A DNA stretch of 64,000 bases from Solwaraspora sp. WMMD791 (GCF_029581195.1 NZ_CP120737.1:1364001-1428000), one strand, 5' to 3'. Positions 43,313 to 52,449 are shown, counted from the first letter of the stretch. Notes: generated by a model not told the origin, from the letters alone. Numbers and translations are program-made.

Positions 43313-44575
43313 ATGCGCCGTTTCATCACCACGCTGGACGAGTTGACCTCACGACCACCCCGGCACCTGGTGCTGCTCTACTCCGGCGGACTCGACGGCA
43401 CCTACCTGCTGCACCTGCTCAAGAACACGACGGTCCGCACGACCGCGTTGAACGTGCACATCGGTCCCCCTGACCCTGCCTCCCAGGCCCGGGGCCTGGC
43501 CGCCCGCTTCGGTGCGGCGTACCAGGAGGTCGACGTGACCGAGGAGTTCTTCACCGAGTCGGTGCCCGCCGCGATCCACGCCGACGCCTACTACCAGGGG
43601 CAGTTTCCCGTCGGGTCGACACTCAGCCGGCCGCTGATGGCCCGGGCCGCGGTCCGGGTCGCCCGCGACGTCGGGGGCGACGCTGTCGGGCACACCGCGA
43701 CGTACATGCAGAACAGCACCGCTCGGCTCGGCCGCTCGGTCGCCGCGTTGGATCCGGCGCTGCACATCGTCGCTCCCTTTCTGGGCTCGAACGTCACCCG
43801 GGCCGTGAAGCAGGCCCGACTGGCGGAGTCCGGCGTCCACCTGCCGGACGCGGTGCACAGTATCGACGTCAACCCCTGGGGGCGGGTCATCGAGAACGGC
43901 AGTCTGGAGTCTCCGGCGAACCGCCTTGACGAGTCGGTGTTCACTCTCACCCGGCACGCGCACGACTGCCCCGCCGAACCAGCCGAGTTGACCATGACCT
44001 TCGCCGCAGGGCTTCCGGTAGCGGTGGACGGCAAGGCCCTACCGCTCGGCGAGCTGGTGACCGGTCTCAACGAGCTGGCTGGACGGCACGGCGTCGGTCG
44101 GTACTCCGGACTCGAAGATACCGCGTTCGGAGTGAAGAACCATGAGGTCCGGGAATCGCCGGCGGCAACGGTCATCACGGTCGCTCACCGGGCGCTGGCC
44201 AACGCGATCCTCGACCCGCGTGAGCACGCACTGCGAACGCTGCTGTCGACGGAATGGACCACCACGGCGGTTCAGGGCGGCTGGTTCAGTCACCTGGGGC
44301 GTTCTCTCCGACGCTGCCTGCGCGACCTTGACGAACCGCTGAACGGCACCGTCGATCTGCGGCTGTACCGGGGTGCGGTGACAGTGCTGAGGCTGCAGAC
44401 GCCGCACGGGCTCGACTATGCCCGACTCGGCGTCGACTTCCACGACTGGATGGACGACTATGGGTTTGCCACGTGGCAGCGCCTGATGACCTTCGCCGAT
44501 ACCGTTCGTACCGTGGTCGACGGCGAGTCACCCGATCGGAGGGACCTCGATGAGCAGCCCGACACCACAGCTTGA
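43313..44575 (+). CDS. Argininosuccinate synthase-like ligase
   Basis: The 420-residue protein matches ArgG along its length: ATP loop LVLLYSGGLDGTYLL (SGGLDG instead of SGGLDT/S), YQGQFPVGSTLSRPLMA, DAVGHTATYMQNS, and SIDVNPWGRVIENGSLESP. ArgG joins citrulline and aspartate through an adenylated ureido group. The changed loop and the cluster setting suggest a dedicated enzyme that acts on a modified ureido amino acid or a non-aspartate amine. It is probably not the housekeeping gene. It follows the VioC-like gene after 9 bases and overlaps the next gene by 26 bases. Confidence 0.8.
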   Translation: MRRFITTLDELTSRPPRHLVLLYSGGLDGTYLLHLLKNTTVRTTALNVHIGPPDPASQARGLAARFGAAYQEVDVTEEFFTESVPAAIHADAYYQGQFPVGSTLSRPLMARAAVRVARDVGGDAVGHTATYMQNSTARLGRSVAALDPALHIVAPFLGSNVTRAVKQARLAESGVHLPDAVHSIDVNPWGRVIENGSLESPANRLDESVFTLTRHAHDCPAEPAELTMTFAAGLPVAVDGKALPLGELVTGLNELAGRHGVGRYSGLEDTAFGVKNHEVRESPAATVITVAHRALANAILDPREHALRTLLSTEWTTTAVQGGWFSHLGRSLRRCLRDLDEPLNGTVDLRLYRGAVTVLRLQTPHGLDYARLGVDFHDWMDDYGFATWQRLMTFADTVRTVVDGESPDRRDLDEQPDTTA

Positions 44576-45263
44576 TCTCACCGAACCCGGTGTCACCTCC
44601 CGACTTGTCGACCTGTCGCATGTGGTGCGGCACGGCATGACGACGTACCCGGGCCTGCCTGGCCCGCACATCGAGGACCACATGTCCCGGGAGCAGTCCC
44701 GGGACCGGTACGCACCGGGCACCGAGTTCCAGATCGGACGCGTGACCCTGGTCGCCAACACCGGGACCTACCTGGACGCGCCGTTTCACCGTTTCGCTGA
44801 CGGCGCCGACCTGGCCGAGGTGCCACTGGATCGGCTGGTGGACCTACCGGGTGTACTCATCGACGTCAGCGGCTCGCCGACGCCGGGGGTCGGCATCGAC
44901 GCGTTCGACGGCCGCCCCCTCGGCGGGCGGGCGGTGCTGATCCGCACCGGATGGGACCGGCACTGGGGCACCGCGGGCTACGGCGCGCCCGGTCATCCGT
45001 TCCTGACCGCCGAGGCGGTCTCCTTGCTGGTGTCCCAGGGGCCGGCGGTGGTCGGGATCGACTCGGTCAACATCGACGACATGGCAGATCTGAGCCGTCC
45101 CGCGCACACCGAGCTGCTGGCCGCCGGCATACCGATCGTCGAGCATCTGCGTGGGCTCGATCGCCTGCCGACGGAGGGCTTCCGCTTCCACGCCGCGCCG
45201 ATCGCGGTCGCGGGCATGGGCACCTTCTCGGTCAGAGCGTACGCCCTGATCGAGTCGCCCTGA
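44550..45263 (+). CDS. Cyclase-family (kynurenine formamidase-like) metal hydrolase
   Basis: The 237-residue protein has the family opening LVDLSHVVRHGMTTYPGLPGP and the metal region VTLVANTGTYLDAPFHRFADG. The canonical HxGTHxDxPxH motif reads NTGTYLDAPFH, so the first two His are Asn and Tyr; this variant form may bind metal differently. It also has VGIDSVNIDDM and FRFHAAPIAVAGMG. Members hydrolyse or cyclise amides and formamides. It may close or open a ring on the modified amino acid. GGAGGGACCTCG precedes ATG. Confidence 0.75.
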   Translation: MSSPTPQLDLTEPGVTSRLVDLSHVVRHGMTTYPGLPGPHIEDHMSREQSRDRYAPGTEFQIGRVTLVANTGTYLDAPFHRFADGADLAEVPLDRLVDLPGVLIDVSGSPTPGVGIDAFDGRPLGGRAVLIRTGWDRHWGTAGYGAPGHPFLTAEAVSLLVSQGPAVVGIDSVNIDDMADLSRPAHTELLAAGIPIVEHLRGLDRLPTEGFRFHAAPIAVAGMGTFSVRAYALIESP

Positions 45264-45641
45264 CCGACCCGGTGCCCGACCCAGGGCTGGTGGACGCCGT
45301 CACGCCGCCGGGCCGGCCCCGGCGCGGCCAGATCGCTGCGCACGCGTAAAGATGACCACCTGCGGCGCCGATAGCACGATGGATCTGTAGCCGATGGATG
45401 TCGGCGGAGACCTCTGATGCCGTTCGGCGACGTCGGCGTGTGATCGATCCGAACACGCGGCGGCGGTCAGATCCAGCGCGCAGGACCAGAGGAGGCGAGA
45501 TGGCCTCGTCCCGGCATCCTGGTTACCACCGTAGTCCGGATGCCGTCCCGGCGCCACCTAGCCCATCGGGTCTGGTCGACCGATGCGGCAACGGTGCGCG
45601 CCGACGGCCACGGGTCTCCGTCAAACCGTGGAGGTAGTGAC
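45264..45641. promoter_or_regulatory. 378-base gap before the LuxR-type regulator
   Basis: The first part has a GC-rich hairpin (stem 45306-45312 with 45318-45324) that could end the upstream operon. The rest should hold the promoter of the regulator gene. I see no convincing coding frame and no clear operator repeat. Confidence 0.35.
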
Positions 45642-46304
45642 ATGCACAGCATGCTGGAGGCGGACCACGACACCCTTACAGTCGCGGTCCTGGTGGAGAA
45701 CGAAGTGCTCGGCAGGGGTATCGAGGCGGTACTCAGGAGGGTTCCGGAGGTCTCGACCGTACACCGATGCGGCTCCCGGGAACGGTACGAGGCGCTGTCG
45801 CGGCTCGGTGGCATCGACCTTCTCCTCGTGGCACCGCCCGAGGCGCAGTGGCTCGAGAGCGAGGGCAGAGTCGCACGCGACGGTACCTACGTCGTCCTCG
45901 TCGTCGACGAGGCCGCCAGCAACATCACCCGCCTGGCGTCGATGCCCGTCGACGGTTTCGTGTCCCAGCAGCGTCTCACCGCTGAGCTGCTCAGTGACAC
46001 CCTGCGCCGCATTCGCCATGGTGAACTGCCGATGCCACCCGCTCTGACCCGCGCTCTGCTCGCCCGCGCGGACGAACCCGGTTCGGGCACCCGCACCCGC
46101 ACGGTGAACCTGACCGCGAGGGAGACCGAGGCACTCACGCTGCTGGTGAAGGGACTGAGCAACAAACAGATAGCACGGCGACTGACCATCTCCAGCCACG
46201 GCGCGAAGCGCCTGGTGGCGAGCATCATGCTCAAGCTGGACTCGCCCAACCGCACGACCGCCGCAATCCACGCCATCCGGGCCGGGCTGGTCGAGTGCGA
46301 CTAG
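45642..46304 (+). CDS. LuxR-type regulator with a receiver-like domain lacking the phosphoacceptor
   Basis: The 220-residue protein ends in a LuxR helix-turn-helix (LTARETEALTLLVKGLSNKQIARRLTISSHGAKRLV). The N-terminal domain resembles a response-regulator receiver, but the acidic pair reads LVENEVLGRG. The strand that normally ends in the phosphorylated Asp reads IDLLLVAPPE. It is therefore unlikely to be phosphorylated and may respond to a ligand or to its own level. It is the only obvious pathway-specific regulator and stands at the end of the main biosynthetic block. GGAGGTAGTGAC precedes ATG. Confidence 0.82.
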   Translation: MHSMLEADHDTLTVAVLVENEVLGRGIEAVLRRVPEVSTVHRCGSRERYEALSRLGGIDLLLVAPPEAQWLESEGRVARDGTYVVLVVDEAASNITRLASMPVDGFVSQQRLTAELLSDTLRRIRHGELPMPPALTRALLARADEPGSGTRTRTVNLTARETEALTLLVKGLSNKQIARRLTISSHGAKRLVASIMLKLDSPNRTTAAIHAIRAGLVECD

Positions 46305-46704
46305 ACGAGTACTGCGACGCTCGGACCGGCGGACCGATGCTCAAGAAGGCCCGACAGCTCACCGGGTCGGTCAACGACGACATCAAAGGCCAGCCTGATC
46401 GTGAGCAACACGGGTGGGCGGACCTTCGCCGGCGTCGCCGTACGAACGGCCCAGCTTCTCCTGGCCATGGCCGCCGAGACTGGCGCAGCGACAAGACCGA
46501 CGCATCCGTCACCCGGTCAGTGATCGCCTAGGACCACTGACCGGATTGCGGGAACAACTCGTCCAGACAGGCGGACCCGTCGGACACTGTCGCGACGCAG
46601 AGCAGGGACCTACCCACGTCCGGGCAACTGTCACCCCGCGCAGCGCCGCAGTAGGGCCGGCCGGCCTGCCCTGCCACAGCGATCACCGGAGGCCTTCGCT
46701 CCGA
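46305..46704. other. 400-base gap between convergent regulator and VOC genes
   Basis: No gene is supported here. A short frame near 46334-46531 has an internal ATG but no ribosome site and no family resemblance I recognise. A GC-rich GGCCGGCCGG stretch lies near 46657. Confidence 0.4.
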
Positions 46705-47457
46705 TCACTCCTGCAGCACGGAGAGAATGTTCCCAGCCGGATCGCGGAACCAGGCGATCGGCGGTCCCTGACCCCGGAAGATGCCCTTGGCGTCGACGTT
46801 TTCGTACTGCTCGAACCGCACGCCGCGGGCCACCAGGGCATCGACAGCCTGCTCGATGTCATCCACCGGGAAGTTGAGCATCGTGTAGGTGGCCGGCTGA
46901 TGCTCCGACTTCGGGTAGACGAGCACTTCGCGGTCACCTGCCAGTCGCAGGTGGAGCATCCCATACTCCTCCTCGACCTCGAGCCCCAGCGTCTCACCGT
47001 AGAACTTCTTCGCGGCCGGGATGTCGTCCACCGAGAAGCCGTTGAACGCCTTCGAACGTGTCAGCATCGTTCCTCCTGTGGCCCGTCGAGCCCGCTGCGC
47101 CGCGAGGTAGGCCTCGCTGAGCTGGATGATCTGTACGTAGTTCCCGTCCGGGTCGAGCAGTGTGGCGAAGAGACCGTCGTTTCGTTCCTCCAACGGCGCC
47201 AGCCACGTCACCCCCATCGCATCGAGACGGTCGGCGACCACCCGGGCGTCGTCGACCTCGAAATTCAAGATCATTCTTCCCGGCTCGGCGTTCTTGCTGG
47301 CGACGTCGTCACGACCGTCCACGAGCATTTCGAAACCGCCGAAGTCGAGAAACCCCGAGGGAGACTCCACCGGGGAGAATGCTGCGACGTACCAGGCACG
47401 CAGCCGTTCAGGATCGGCCGTGCCGAGCAGGATGCTGCCGATCCGGAGTCCCGCCAT
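46705..47457 (-). CDS. Two-domain VOC (glyoxalase/bleomycin-resistance fold) protein
   Basis: The 250-residue protein joins two VOC domains. The first runs from [19 protein letters not shown] to [10 protein letters not shown]. The second runs from [17 protein letters not shown] to [12 protein letters not shown]. The junction reads ACAGGAGGAACGATG in DNA, a complete ribosome site plus start codon, so the second domain was probably a separate gene or is still also translated alone. VOC proteins bind metals or sequester drugs; no specific substrate is evident. It probably does not belong to the pathway. ATG at 47457 follows GAGGAGGATCAG. Confidence 0.82.
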   Translation of the reverse strand: MAGLRIGSILLGTADPERLRAWYVAAFSPVESPSGFLDFGGFEMLVDGRDDVASKNAEPGRMILNFEVDDARVVADRLDAMGVTWLAPLEERNDGLFATLLDPDGNYVQIIQLSEAYLAAQRARRATGGTMLTRSKAFNGFSVDDIPAAKKFYGETLGLEVEEEYGMLHLRLAGDREVLVYPKSEHQPATYTMLNFPVDDIEQAVDALVARGVRFEQYENVDAKGIFRGQGPPIAWFRDPAGNILSVLQE

Positions 47458-47799
47458 CTGATCCTCCTCGTGAGTCGAGCAACGAGCTCCCATCGTCTAT
47501 AGCACAGATGTGCGCCTCCCACACGTGCCACACAGCCCGGTTGCCGACGCGGACGCGTCGCAGAGAGCCAGTCTGTCGACCGGGTCGTGCCGGCACATCT
47601 CAGAGGTTGCCGCGCTCCGCCGACCGGTGACCTCGACAGCAGACTCGGCACAGCAAAAGGAGATCGACAACCGCCATCCACGGGAGGATGAGTGTGCCCT
47701 GCGGAGATCCGGCAACGGTGGAACGCCGCCGCCTGCTCCGCGATGCCGCAGCCGTTTCCGGATCCCATTGTGACCCCACTATCGTCACCAGGAGAAACC
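47458..47799. promoter_or_regulatory. Divergent region between VOC and GH6 genes
   Basis: This 342-base gap separates divergent genes and should hold both promoters. I looked for the CebR-type palindrome TGGGAGCGCTCCCA that often controls actinomycete cellulases and did not find it. Confidence 0.35.
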
Positions 47800-49164
47800 A
47801 TGATCCTTTCCTCGCTGCGCCGTGGCGTGCCCGCCCTCGTCACGGCGGTCGCGGTCATCCTGTCGCTCGGGGTCGCCGCCCCCGACGCACACGCGGCTCC
47901 GAAACCTCTGTCCGCGACGACACGGTTCTACACCCCGCCGCCCCACCCGGCTGCCGTCCGCCAGATCGCCGACCTGACCCGGGCCGGCAGGATCCGGGAT
48001 GCCGGTCTGGTGACGCGCATGGTCACGACTCCGCAGGCGGTCTGGTTCGCTGGGGGATCACCCGCCGAAGTGCGATCGAAGGTGCGGCGAACCGTGCTGG
48101 CCGCGGCCCGGCAGAAGACCGTACCCGTGCTGGTCGCCTACAACATTCCGTTCCGCGACTGTGCCCAGTACGCAGCGGGCGGTGCCCGGAACACCACCGA
48201 CTACCTGGCCTGGATCGACGCGTTCGCCGCCGGCATCGGCGACCGGCGCGCCGTGGTCCTACTGGAACCGGACAGCATCGGCATCGTCCCGTTCCACATC
48301 GACCTGTGGGGCGAACAGGAGTGGTGCCGGCCGACGGACAGCGCCGGCAACCCCCTTCCGGGGGCTTCCTCGGAGGAGCACTTCGCCGCGCTGCACGGAG
48401 CGGTCGACCGGCTGACCCGTAGACCGGGCGTCGCCCTCTACCTCGATGCCACGCACAGCGACTGGCTGGGTGTCGACGAGAGCGCACACCGCCTGGTGAA
48501 GGCGGGGGTCCAGCAAGCGCAGGGCTTCTTCCTCAACTCCGAGAACTATCAGCTCACCGAACGCGAGCTCAAGTACGGCACCTGGATCTCCCAGTGCATC
48601 GCGTTCGCCGCCAACCCGGACGACGGCGGCTGGCGGCTCGGCCGCCACGACCTCTGCGGCAGCCAGTACTCCCCGGCCGACCACACCGACTTCAGCACCT
48701 GGGTACTCACCGACCAGTGGTACTCCGAAAATCTCGGGCACGCGGTACCGACGACGAGGTTCGTCATCGACACGAGCCGCAACGGCAATGGCCCCAACAT
48801 GATGGGCACCTACGCCAACGCGCCCTACCACCAGCCGCCGGCGGTGGTCGACACGCTCGCCGAGGGAAACTGGTGCACTCCCCCCGGCCGCGGGCTCGGT
48901 CTGCGCCCGACCGCAGACACCGGAGTACCGCTGGTGGACGCCTACCTCTGGGTGAAGGTCCCCGGAACGTCCGACGGCACCTGCGACGCCGCCGGCGGCG
49001 CCCGGGCCTGGGACTTCGACCGCTACAACCCATGGCAGGTCCCGCCCGTCCAGCAGCCCCACTTCGATCCGCTGTGGGGCAGGACGATCCCGCCCTTCGG
49101 CGACTGGTTCGACGCCTCTGGTCTGGAGTTGGCACAGCTGGCGAATCCGCCGCTGATGCGCTGA
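47800..49164 (+). CDS. Secreted GH6 cellulase (endoglucanase/cellobiohydrolase)
   Basis: The 454-residue protein starts with a Sec signal peptide (MILSSLRRGVPALVTAVAVI, cleavage near AHA-AP). The GH6 core shows VPVLVAYNIPFRDCAQYAAGG, the acid Asp in VVLLEPDSIGI, LYLDATHSDWL and FVIDTSRNGNGP. Near the end come DAYLWVKVPGTSDGTCD and WDFDRYNP. No cellulose-binding module is attached. It is typical of saprophytic actinomycetes and not of the pathway. GGAGAAACC precedes ATG. Confidence 0.9.
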   Translation: MILSSLRRGVPALVTAVAVILSLGVAAPDAHAAPKPLSATTRFYTPPPHPAAVRQIADLTRAGRIRDAGLVTRMVTTPQAVWFAGGSPAEVRSKVRRTVLAAARQKTVPVLVAYNIPFRDCAQYAAGGARNTTDYLAWIDAFAAGIGDRRAVVLLEPDSIGIVPFHIDLWGEQEWCRPTDSAGNPLPGASSEEHFAALHGAVDRLTRRPGVALYLDATHSDWLGVDESAHRLVKAGVQQAQGFFLNSENYQLTERELKYGTWISQCIAFAANPDDGGWRLGRHDLCGSQYSPADHTDFSTWVLTDQWYSENLGHAVPTTRFVIDTSRNGNGPNMMGTYANAPYHQPPAVVDTLAEGNWCTPPGRGLGLRPTADTGVPLVDAYLWVKVPGTSDGTCDAAGGARAWDFDRYNPWQVPPVQQPHFDPLWGRTIPPFGDWFDASGLELAQLANPPLMR

Positions 49165-49206
49165 GTGTCCCGGCCCGGAGTCGGGCCTTCTGACCAGATC
49201 CGGGGC

Positions 49207-49248
49207 GGACGGCGCCCGTCACGGCCATGCCGACGACGGGCGCCGTCC
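49207..49248 (+). terminator. Hairpin after the GH6 gene
   Basis: A perfect 14-base inverted repeat (49207-49220 and 49235-49248) with a 14-base loop follows the GH6 stop by about 40 bases. Confidence 0.65.
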
Positions 49249-49368
49249 GGGGTCCGGCGGCCCGCCCAGCGGTGAAGGTGCCTGGCGCGAACGTTTTCGG
49301 GGACGGTGTCCATCCCGGGGTGTCCTGTTCGTCGTCAGTATGGAAGCGCCAACGACTGGAGGGTGACC

Positions 49369-49710
49369 ATGAGGTACATGATGCTGCTCTGTGAGGACGA
49401 GTCCGTCGGCTTCACGGAGGAGGAGGACCGGGCAACGATGGCGGCCATCGACGTCTGGGTCAAGGAGATGAAGGACCGTAACGTCCTGGTCCAGGGCAAC
49501 CGGCTGCGGCCGGCCAGCGACGCGACCGCAGTCCGGGTCCGCGACGGAGAGGTGCTCCTCGCCGACGGCCCGTTCGCCGAGGCCAAGGAGCAGATCGCTG
49601 GATACGACATCATCGACTGTGCCAACCTCGACGAGGCCATCGAAGTCGCCGCCAAGCACCCGGTCGCGGCCTTCGGCACGATCGAGGTACGACCGTTGCT
49701 GCAGGAGTGA
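49369..49710 (+). CDS. YCII-related (DGPF-domain) protein
   Basis: The 113-residue protein has the start MRYMMLLCEDES and the signature LLADGPFAEAKEQIAGYDIIDC. YCII/DGPF proteins commonly accompany SigJ-like sigma factors, as here, where its stop overlaps the next start (GTGA). The biochemical role is not established. GGAGGGTGACC precedes ATG. Confidence 0.88.
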   Translation: MRYMMLLCEDESVGFTEEEDRATMAAIDVWVKEMKDRNVLVQGNRLRPASDATAVRVRDGEVLLADGPFAEAKEQIAGYDIIDCANLDEAIEVAAKHPVAAFGTIEVRPLLQE

Positions 49711-51017
49711 CGGCGAGGCCCGTGCAACAGCAGGACCAGAGGCTCGGCGTGACGGCAGAGACGATCGACGAAGCGGTCCGGGTGGCGGTGCACGAGACCT
49801 ACCGCGAGCAGTGGGGGCGCATCGTCGCCACCGTCATCCGGATAACCGGGGACTGGGACCTGGCCGAGGAGTGTGCCCAGGACGCATTCGCCCAGGCCCT
49901 GGAGCGCTGGCCGCGCGACGGTCTCCCCCGCCGACCAGCCGCCTGGATCACCACCACCGCGCGGAACCGTGCGGTGGACCGGCTACGCCGAACGGCGGTT
50001 GAGGCGGCCAGGATGCAGGAGGTGGCGGCTCTCATGGAGGACAGGACGATCGATGGTTCGTCAGTGGACGACAGCGGCATCGCCGACGACCGGTTGCGAC
50101 TGATCTTCACCTGTTGCCATCCCGCTCTGGCGTTGGAGGCCAGGGTGGCGTTGACGCTGCGTACCCTCGCTGGGCTCACGACCGCAGAGATCGCGCGGGC
50201 GTTCCTGACCAACGAGGCGACCATGGCCAAGCGTCTGGTCCGCGCCAAACGGAAGATCCGGCACGCGGGCATCCCGTACCGGGTTCCGCCAGCGCATCTG
50301 CTGCCCGAGCGGGTGCATGGTGTACTCGGAGTGCTCTACCTGATGTTCACCGAGGGACACACGGCCAGTGCCGGACCCGCCCTGGTCCGGCACGGGTTGT
50401 GCGACGAGGCGATCCGGTTGGCGCGGACCCTGGCCCGTCTGATGCCCGACGAACCGGAGGCCCTGGGGTTGCTGGCTCTGATGTTGTTGCAGCATGCCCG
50501 ACGCGGGGCAAGACTCGACGGCACGGGTGAGCTGGTCACCTTGGAACAGCAGGACCGCTCGCGGTGGGACCGGGCGACGATCGCCGAAGGGCTGGCGGTG
50601 CTCGACTCGGCGATGCGTCGGACCCGGCCTGGGCCGTACCAGATCCAGGCAGCGATCGCCGCGTGCCACGCCTGTGCGCCACGCGCGGAGGACACCGACT
50701 GGATCCGGATCGCCGAGCTCTACCAGCGCTTGGCCGTGCTCGTGCCGTCGCCGGTGGTGCAGGTCAACCGGGCGGTGGCGGTGGCCATGGCCCACGGGCC
50801 GGCGGCCGGGCTGCGGCTGGTGGACGAGCTGCCAGCCGACGCCGCCACCATCTACCGGCTCCTGCCCGCCGTTCGGGCCGACCTGCTACGGCGTCTCGGT
50901 CGGCACCGGGAGGCGGCGGCGAGCTACCGGGAGGCCCTGGCGTTACCGGCCAGCGAGCCGGAACGCCGGTATCTCACCCGGCGACTGGCCGAGCTCGCCG
51001 ATGCCACAGGCCCCTGA
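49707..51017 (+). CDS. ECF-type RNA polymerase sigma factor with long C-terminal domain
   Basis: The 436-residue protein has sigma-70 region 2 (VIRITGDWDLAEECAQDAFA), a region-2.4-like segment (ITTTARNRAVDRLRR) and region 4 (LRTLAGLTTAEIARAFLTN). A helical tetratricopeptide-like extension to the end includes VVQVNRAVAVAMAHGP. It belongs to the group paired with YCII proteins. It probably controls a small stress-type regulon; no link to the cluster is visible. Confidence 0.9.
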   Translation: MTARPVQQQDQRLGVTAETIDEAVRVAVHETYREQWGRIVATVIRITGDWDLAEECAQDAFAQALERWPRDGLPRRPAAWITTTARNRAVDRLRRTAVEAARMQEVAALMEDRTIDGSSVDDSGIADDRLRLIFTCCHPALALEARVALTLRTLAGLTTAEIARAFLTNEATMAKRLVRAKRKIRHAGIPYRVPPAHLLPERVHGVLGVLYLMFTEGHTASAGPALVRHGLCDEAIRLARTLARLMPDEPEALGLLALMLLQHARRGARLDGTGELVTLEQQDRSRWDRATIAEGLAVLDSAMRRTRPGPYQIQAAIAACHACAPRAEDTDWIRIAELYQRLAVLVPSPVVQVNRAVAVAMAHGPAAGLRLVDELPADAATIYRLLPAVRADLLRRLGRHREAAASYREALALPASEPERRYLTRRLAELADATGP

Positions 51018-51148
51018 TCTGGGCGACGCGATTCCCGTCGACGAGCCGGAAACGTGTGGGTGCGGCCGCGCGGCGCCCGCGCTGGTCCGTCATGGGCCGC
51101 TCGGTCTCGTCGATCGGCAGGCGCGCACCGGGTACGTCGATCGTTATG

Positions 51149-51182
51149 CCGCCGCCACGCCGCAGGGTTGGCGTGGCGGCGG
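51149..51182. terminator. Hairpin between convergent sigma-factor and glycosyltransferase genes
   Basis: A 13-base perfect inverted repeat (51149-51161 and 51170-51182) with an 8-base loop lies just before the stop of the minus-strand glycosyltransferase. Confidence 0.65.
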
Positions 51183-51186
51183 TATC

Positions 51187-52449
51187 TCAGTACCGGGTCA
51201 GCGCACGGACCTGCCGGGCCAGCTCGTCGGTGAGTCGGACGCAGCGCCCGATCCGATGCGCCTCCAGGAGCAGGTCCGAGCCCCAGCGTGGCCAGAGCCC
51301 GGCGAGCCGGGAGGTCAGCAGCACCGTCTCCACGGACCGGTCTGCCAACGGCGTACGCAGGCCGATCGCGTGGTGCGCCGCGTGCGGGGTGCCGGCAACC
51401 GCCTTCGCCAGCAGGTCGGCGTCGAAGTCCATCAGCGTCGCGGGAGGCAGACCCACCGGCACACGACCGCCCGCTCCGAGAACGACCGCTCGGTCCGCCC
51501 GGTCGAGACGGGGCAGTTCCCGCGCCAACTCGTGCATGACGTCGACCGCCCGCGCCTGCTCGGCCCAGGAGAGCATGAACTGGTAGTTCTCCTCGAGTTC
51601 GAGCAGGTCGGTCCGCTGCATCACCTTCCAGACGACCTCGACCGGCGGCTCCGGATGCATCACGATGAACTTCTGGATGTTGGCCTTGCCGTCGGCCATG
51701 TTGGCGTCCCGGTCGCGGCCCTGCGGAGCATGCACCGCCCACGCGCTGCGGGCGAGCCGGAAACCGACGCCGTCCTTGAACAGGCGGTAGGCGAGTTCCA
51801 GATCCTCCACCCCCCACCGGCGGAACTCCTCGTTGAATCCACCGACGCGCCAGAAGTCGGCGGCGCGCACCGAGCAGTTCAACGACCAGAACAACACCCA
51901 CGGGGTGGCCAGCGATCCCAGATCGAAGTTGGCAGCGGCGAAGTACGGATGTCTCGGGTCGGCGAAGCTCGGATCGTCGCGGAACCGGGCGACGACGTCC
52001 TCGGGCATCACCCCGGCCATCGCCTCCGCCAGACGAGGCATCTCGCCGTCGATGTCGTAGCCGTACGCGTACCCGATGACCGCCAGACGTTCACCGCCTG
52101 CGTACTCGGCGCGCAGCCGCTCGAGAAACTCCGGAGCGACGAAGGTGCCGGTATCGAGGAAGACCAGGATCGGCGCGGTGGCCAACCGCGCGCCGGCGTT
52201 ACGTGCGGCACCGGCCCGAAAGCCCTCATCGGACTGGAAGTGGTAGCGGATCCGCAACGTCTTCGCTGCGTCCTCCACCACCGTGCGGGTGTCGTCCGAC
52301 GAACCGTCGTCGGTGACGATGACTTCGAACATCTCGGCCGGCATCCGTTGCCGGGCCAGATGCGCCAAGGTCTGACGCAACGCCTCACTTCGGTTGTAGG
52401 TGGGAATGATGACCGACAGTTGCGCACCGGTCGAGGTCGAAGATGTCAT
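51187..52449 (-). CDS. Family 2 glycosyltransferase with extended C-terminus
   Basis: The 420-residue GT-A protein has LSVIIPTYNRSEALRQTL, VIVTDDGSSDDTRTV, FLDTGTFV and RRWGVEDLELAYRLFKDG. About 130 residues follow the GT domain and include LPPATLMDFDADLLAKAVAG, unlike the shorter glycosyltransferases elsewhere in the window. No membrane helix is seen. It diverges from the ATP-grasp gene at 52682. ATG at 52449 follows AAGGGTGCCTGC. Confidence 0.82.
   Translation of the reverse strand: MTSSTSTGAQLSVIIPTYNRSEALRQTLAHLARQRMPAEMFEVIVTDDGSSDDTRTVVEDAAKTLRIRYHFQSDEGFRAGAARNAGARLATAPILVFLDTGTFVAPEFLERLRAEYAGGERLAVIGYAYGYDIDGEMPRLAEAMAGVMPEDVVARFRDDPSFADPRHPYFAAANFDLGSLATPWVLFWSLNCSVRAADFWRVGGFNEEFRRWGVEDLELAYRLFKDGVGFRLARSAWAVHAPQGRDRDANMADGKANIQKFIVMHPEPPVEVVWKVMQRTDLLELEENYQFMLSWAEQARAVDVMHELARELPRLDRADRAVVLGAGGRVPVGLPPATLMDFDADLLAKAVAGTPHAAHHAIGLRTPLADRSVETVLLTSRLAGLWPRWGSDLLLEAHRIGRCVRLTDELARQVRALTRY

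Noticed and set aside
12202-45263. Assignment as an aminoglycoside cluster of the butirosin family
   Set aside because: I found no 2-deoxy-scyllo-inosose synthase, paromamine-type genes or BtrG-like cyclotransferase in the window, so only the side-chain logic is comparable.
46295-46531. Short plus-strand frame after the LuxR-type gene
   Set aside because: It has no ribosome site before its internal ATG and no recognisable family; it overlaps the regulator's stop region.
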